DNA of 16,570 nucleotides from an uncultured Clostridiaceae bacterium (GTDB lineage Bacteria > Bacillota > Clostridia > Lachnospirales > Lachnospiraceae). The notes beneath the pieces are model-generated. The model worked only from the letters and a program-made list of their open reading frames with translations. It had not been told where the DNA came from and did no database searches. Below, piece by piece: positions 14,242-16,570 of the stretch. How positions within the stretch are numbered: the first letter of the stretch is position 1; the number at the start of each line of letters is the position of its first letter. The stretch lies in assembly GCA_947175375.1 (NCBI GenBank), contig CAMWMT010000016.1, positions 1 through 16,570 on the forward strand. The letters are read 5' to 3'. The translations under genes and the position numbers were made by a program.

Positions 14242-16488
14242 ATGGAGTTTACAAAAAAGATGCAGAAGGTGATGGAACATGCGGTACAGCTGGCGCAAAA
14301 GAACCATCATCGTTATTTTATGCCGGAACATATGGTCTACGGAATGACATTTGATGAGGATTTTCAGAGGGAATATGAGGCTGGCGGAGGGGACAATGAA
14401 AGATTACGACGGGACCTTCTGGGATTTTTGAAGGAGCAGGCAGGCAATGCGGGAGAGAAAGAAGCACCCCAGGTGACGCTGGATGCACAGCGGGTGTTTC
14501 GCATGTCCGAGGAACAGGCAGGGACCAGCGGCAGGGAAGCGGTGGAGGTGAGCCATCTTCTGGCATCCCTGATGCGGCTGGAAGAAAGTTATGGGCTGTA
14601 CTATATGGCGGTGCAGGACGTGGACCTGGTGGAGATTCTGGGAGAGATGTCCCGTGAGAGCCTGTCAAGAGAGCGGGGCAGTGATCCGGAAGGCGGCAGG
14701 CAGCCGGAGCCGATGGCCGCCGGGGAGGAGTCGGAGAACGGGACATCTGACAGAGCCGAACGCTTTCGGAGTTTTTTGGAAAATATGAATGAGACCTGTA
14801 AGAAACAGAACCCGTTGATTGGACGGGAAAAGGAGATGGAGCGAACCATCCAGATCCTCTGCCGGAAAGATAAGAACAATGTCCTCCATATCGGAGAGCC
14901 AGGGGTGGGCAAGACTGCCCTGGCATATGGGCTGGCACAGAGGATTCAAAAGGGTCAGGTTCCGGAGCCGCTGCAGGGAGCCGTGCTGTATGCCATGGAC
15001 CTGGGAGGGCTTCTGGCGGGAACCCAGTACCGGGGGGATTTTGAGAAACGTTTGAAGGAGATCATGGAGGGGCTGTCAAAGGAGGAGCGTCCGATCCTGT
15101 ATGTGGATGAGATCCACAATATCGTGGGAGCCGGGGCGGTGAACGGAGGGAGCCTGGATGTAGCGAATCTTTTGAAGCCCTATCTGGCGGCCGGGCGTAT
15201 CCGGTTTATCGGGGCGACTACCTATGAAGAGTACAAGAAACATTTTTCCGGAAGCCGAAGCCTGGTGCGGAGGTTTCAGAATGTGGATATTGAAGAACCG
15301 TCGAAGGAGGAGGCAGTGGCAATCCTGAAGGGGCTGAAGGCGGGTTATGAGCGGTTTCACGGCGTGCGCTACAGTGTCAAAGTGCTGGAGCATGCGGTGG
15401 AGGTCAGCAGCCGGTATATCAACGAACGATTTCTTCCGGATAAAGCGATCGATCTGATCGACGAGGCGGGCGCTTACCGGAGGCTGCATCCGCTGGAGCA
15501 GAAGACGCAGACGGTCAGTAAAGCGTTGATCGATGAAGTGCTGTCGAAGACCTGCAGGATTCCGGCGCAGACGGTGGAAAAAGGAGAGACCGAGAAGCTG
15601 GCAGGGCTGGAAGAACAGATGAAGAAACAGATCTTCGGACAGAACGATGCCATCGCCCAGGTGGTCAATGCAGTCAAATTTTCCCGTGCCGGATTGAACG
15701 AGGAGAATAAGCCGGTAGCATCCTTCCTGTTTGTAGGCGCTACCGGAGTGGGAAAGACTGAGCTGGCGAAGGTGCTTGCTTCGGAGCTGGGAATCTCGTT
15801 TCTCCGGTTTGATATGAGTGAATATGCGGAAAAGCATACGGTAGCCAAGCTGATCGGTGCGCCGGCAGGTTATGTGGGCTATGAGGAAGGAGGCATTCTG
15901 ACTGAGGAGATCCGGAAACATCCCCATGCGGTTCTTCTGCTGGATGAGATCGAGAAGGCCCATCCGGATATTTTCAATGTGCTTCTGCAGGTGATGGATT
16001 ATGCGACGCTGACAGATAACCAGGGGCGGAAAGCAGACTTCCGGAATATCATCCTGATCATGACATCCAATGCCGGAGCCAGCCGGGTGGGGAAGAGCCG
16101 GATCGGTTTTGGCAGCGCAGCAGTCAATATGGATGCACTGACTGAGGCAGTGAAGCAGACCTTCCAGCCGGAATTCCGGAACCGTTTAAGCCGGATCGTG
16201 TTATTCGGCAGTATGGATGACCGGATGGCGGAAAAGATCACGGATAAAAAGCTGCGGGAACTTGCCGACAAGCTGGCAGTGAAGAAGGTAGAACTGACGG
16301 TGGCGCCACGGGCAGCAGAATATGTGAGGAAAGCCGGCATTACCAATGAATACGGGGCACGTGAGATCGACCGGGTGATCGCAGGCGAGGTGAAGCCTCT
16401 GCTGGCAGACCTCCTGCTCTTTGGGAAGTTGAAAAAGGGTGGAAAGTGTAAGCTGGATGTAAAGGATGGAAAACTGGTGATAAAATAG
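14242..16488 (+). CDS. clpA: ClpA-type AAA+ unfoldase of the ClpAP protease
   Basis: The 748-residue protein has a Clp N-domain (about 1-145), an acidic linker and two AAA+ modules. D1 has GEPGVGKT with K224/T225, Walker B YVDEIHN with D289/E290, and GATTYEEYKKHF. D2 has GATGVGKT with K505/T506, Walker B LLLDEIEKAHPD with D568/E569, and FRNRLSRIVLF with the arginine finger. I621-G622-F623 is the loop that docks on ClpP. There is no long coiled-coil middle domain, so it is ClpA rather than ClpB or ClpC; the length is close to E. coli ClpA (758). ATG 14242 is preferred because AGAGG lies 9 bases upstream; an ATG at 14233 is adjacent to it and would add three residues. clpS lies 126 bases upstream. 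clpP is not in this window. Confidence 0.95.
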   Translation: MEFTKKMQKVMEHAVQLAQKNHHRYFMPEHMVYGMTFDEDFQREYEAGGGDNERLRRDLLGFLKEQAGNAGEKEAPQVTLDAQRVFRMSEEQAGTSGREAVEVSHLLASLMRLEESYGLYYMAVQDVDLVEILGEMSRESLSRERGSDPEGGRQPEPMAAGEESENGTSDRAERFRSFLENMNETCKKQNPLIGREKEMERTIQILCRKDKNNVLHIGEPGVGKTALAYGLAQRIQKGQVPEPLQGAVLYAMDLGGLLAGTQYRGDFEKRLKEIMEGLSKEERPILYVDEIHNIVGAGAVNGGSLDVANLLKPYLAAGRIRFIGATTYEEYKKHFSGSRSLVRRFQNVDIEEPSKEEAVAILKGLKAGYERFHGVRYSVKVLEHAVEVSSRYINERFLPDKAIDLIDEAGAYRRLHPLEQKTQTVSKALIDEVLSKTCRIPAQTVEKGETEKLAGLEEQMKKQIFGQNDAIAQVVNAVKFSRAGLNEENKPVASFLFVGATGVGKTELAKVLASELGISFLRFDMSEYAEKHTVAKLIGAPAGYVGYEEGGILTEEIRKHPHAVLLLDEIEKAHPDIFNVLLQVMDYATLTDNQGRKADFRNIILIMTSNAGASRVGKSRIGFGSAAVNMDALTEAVKQTFQPEFRNRLSRIVLFGSMDDRMAEKITDKKLRELADKLAVKKVELTVAPRAAEYVRKAGITNEYGAREIDRVIAGEVKPLLADLLLFGKLKKGGKCKLDVKDGKLVIK

Positions 16489-16497
16489 AAACGAGAA

Positions 16498-16570
16498 GTT
16501 GTCGGAAAATGCAGCCCCGGCTGTATGATAAGCGCTCGTATGGAGTGTATCGGACATTGAATCGGCTTTG
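16498..16570. repeat. Palindromic repeat, copy running off the window
   Basis: It starts GTTGTCGG, 9 bases after the clpA stop. From 16517 to the last base it matches the right arm of the 11468-11652 copy (reverse strand) at 52 of 54 positions. Its predicted second arm lies beyond the window. It may terminate clpA transcription. Confidence 0.8.

Overview
The window looks like chromosomal DNA of a Gram-positive anaerobe of the class Clostridia, most likely family Lachnospiraceae. This is inferred from strong AGGAGG-type ribosome binding sites, roughly mid-range GC, a clostridial BlaI/M56 peptidase pair, a DUF4230 protein, an AAA-ATPase-like/PDDEXK_9 protein, an AgrC/LytTR two-component pair and a Suv3-like helicase next to clpS-clpA. 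No tRNA, rRNA, CRISPR array, phage gene or transposase gene was seen. The first ~43 bases are not genomic: they match a sequencing-library adapter (Tn5 mosaic end), so the left edge is a contig end. The adapter cuts off a minus-strand gene after about six codons.

Layout. (1) 41-262: truncated minus-strand gene and its promoter, facing a plus-strand promoter that carries a 9-bp inverted repeat. (2) 263-3381: a BlaI-type repressor, a BlaR1-like membrane metalloprotease whose extracellular sensor is not recognisably a penicillin-binding domain, and a lipoprotein, ended by an intrinsic terminator. (3) 3441-4745: an iron-sulfur protein with a winged-helix-like N-terminus and two ferredoxin motifs. 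(4) 4842-7026, minus strand: an AAA-ATPase-like/PD-(D/E)XK protein that has lost its P-loop lysine and threonine, preceded by a small helical protein; the two leaders share an 11-mer next to the ribosome binding site. (5) 7228-10606: membrane histidine kinase, LytTR response regulator and CPBP intramembrane protease, resembling peptide-signalling or bacteriocin-immunity loci, but with no peptide gene visible. (6) 10700-11446: a membrane-anchored DUF4230 protein. (7) 11772-16488: Suv3-like RNA helicase, ClpS adaptor and ClpA unfoldase, linking RNA unwinding and N-degron proteolysis in one gene cluster.

Three copies of an unnamed palindromic repeat (4756, 11468, 16498) lie 9-21 bases after plus-strand stop codons. 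The middle copy is about 185 bp and nearly one complete hairpin, the first is a deleted 55-bp version, and the third runs off the right edge. I regard this repeat family, the non-functional-looking P-loop, the non-PBP BlaR1 and the Suv3-ClpS-ClpA grouping as the points most worth a second look. I do not see strong evidence for a completely new multi-gene system.
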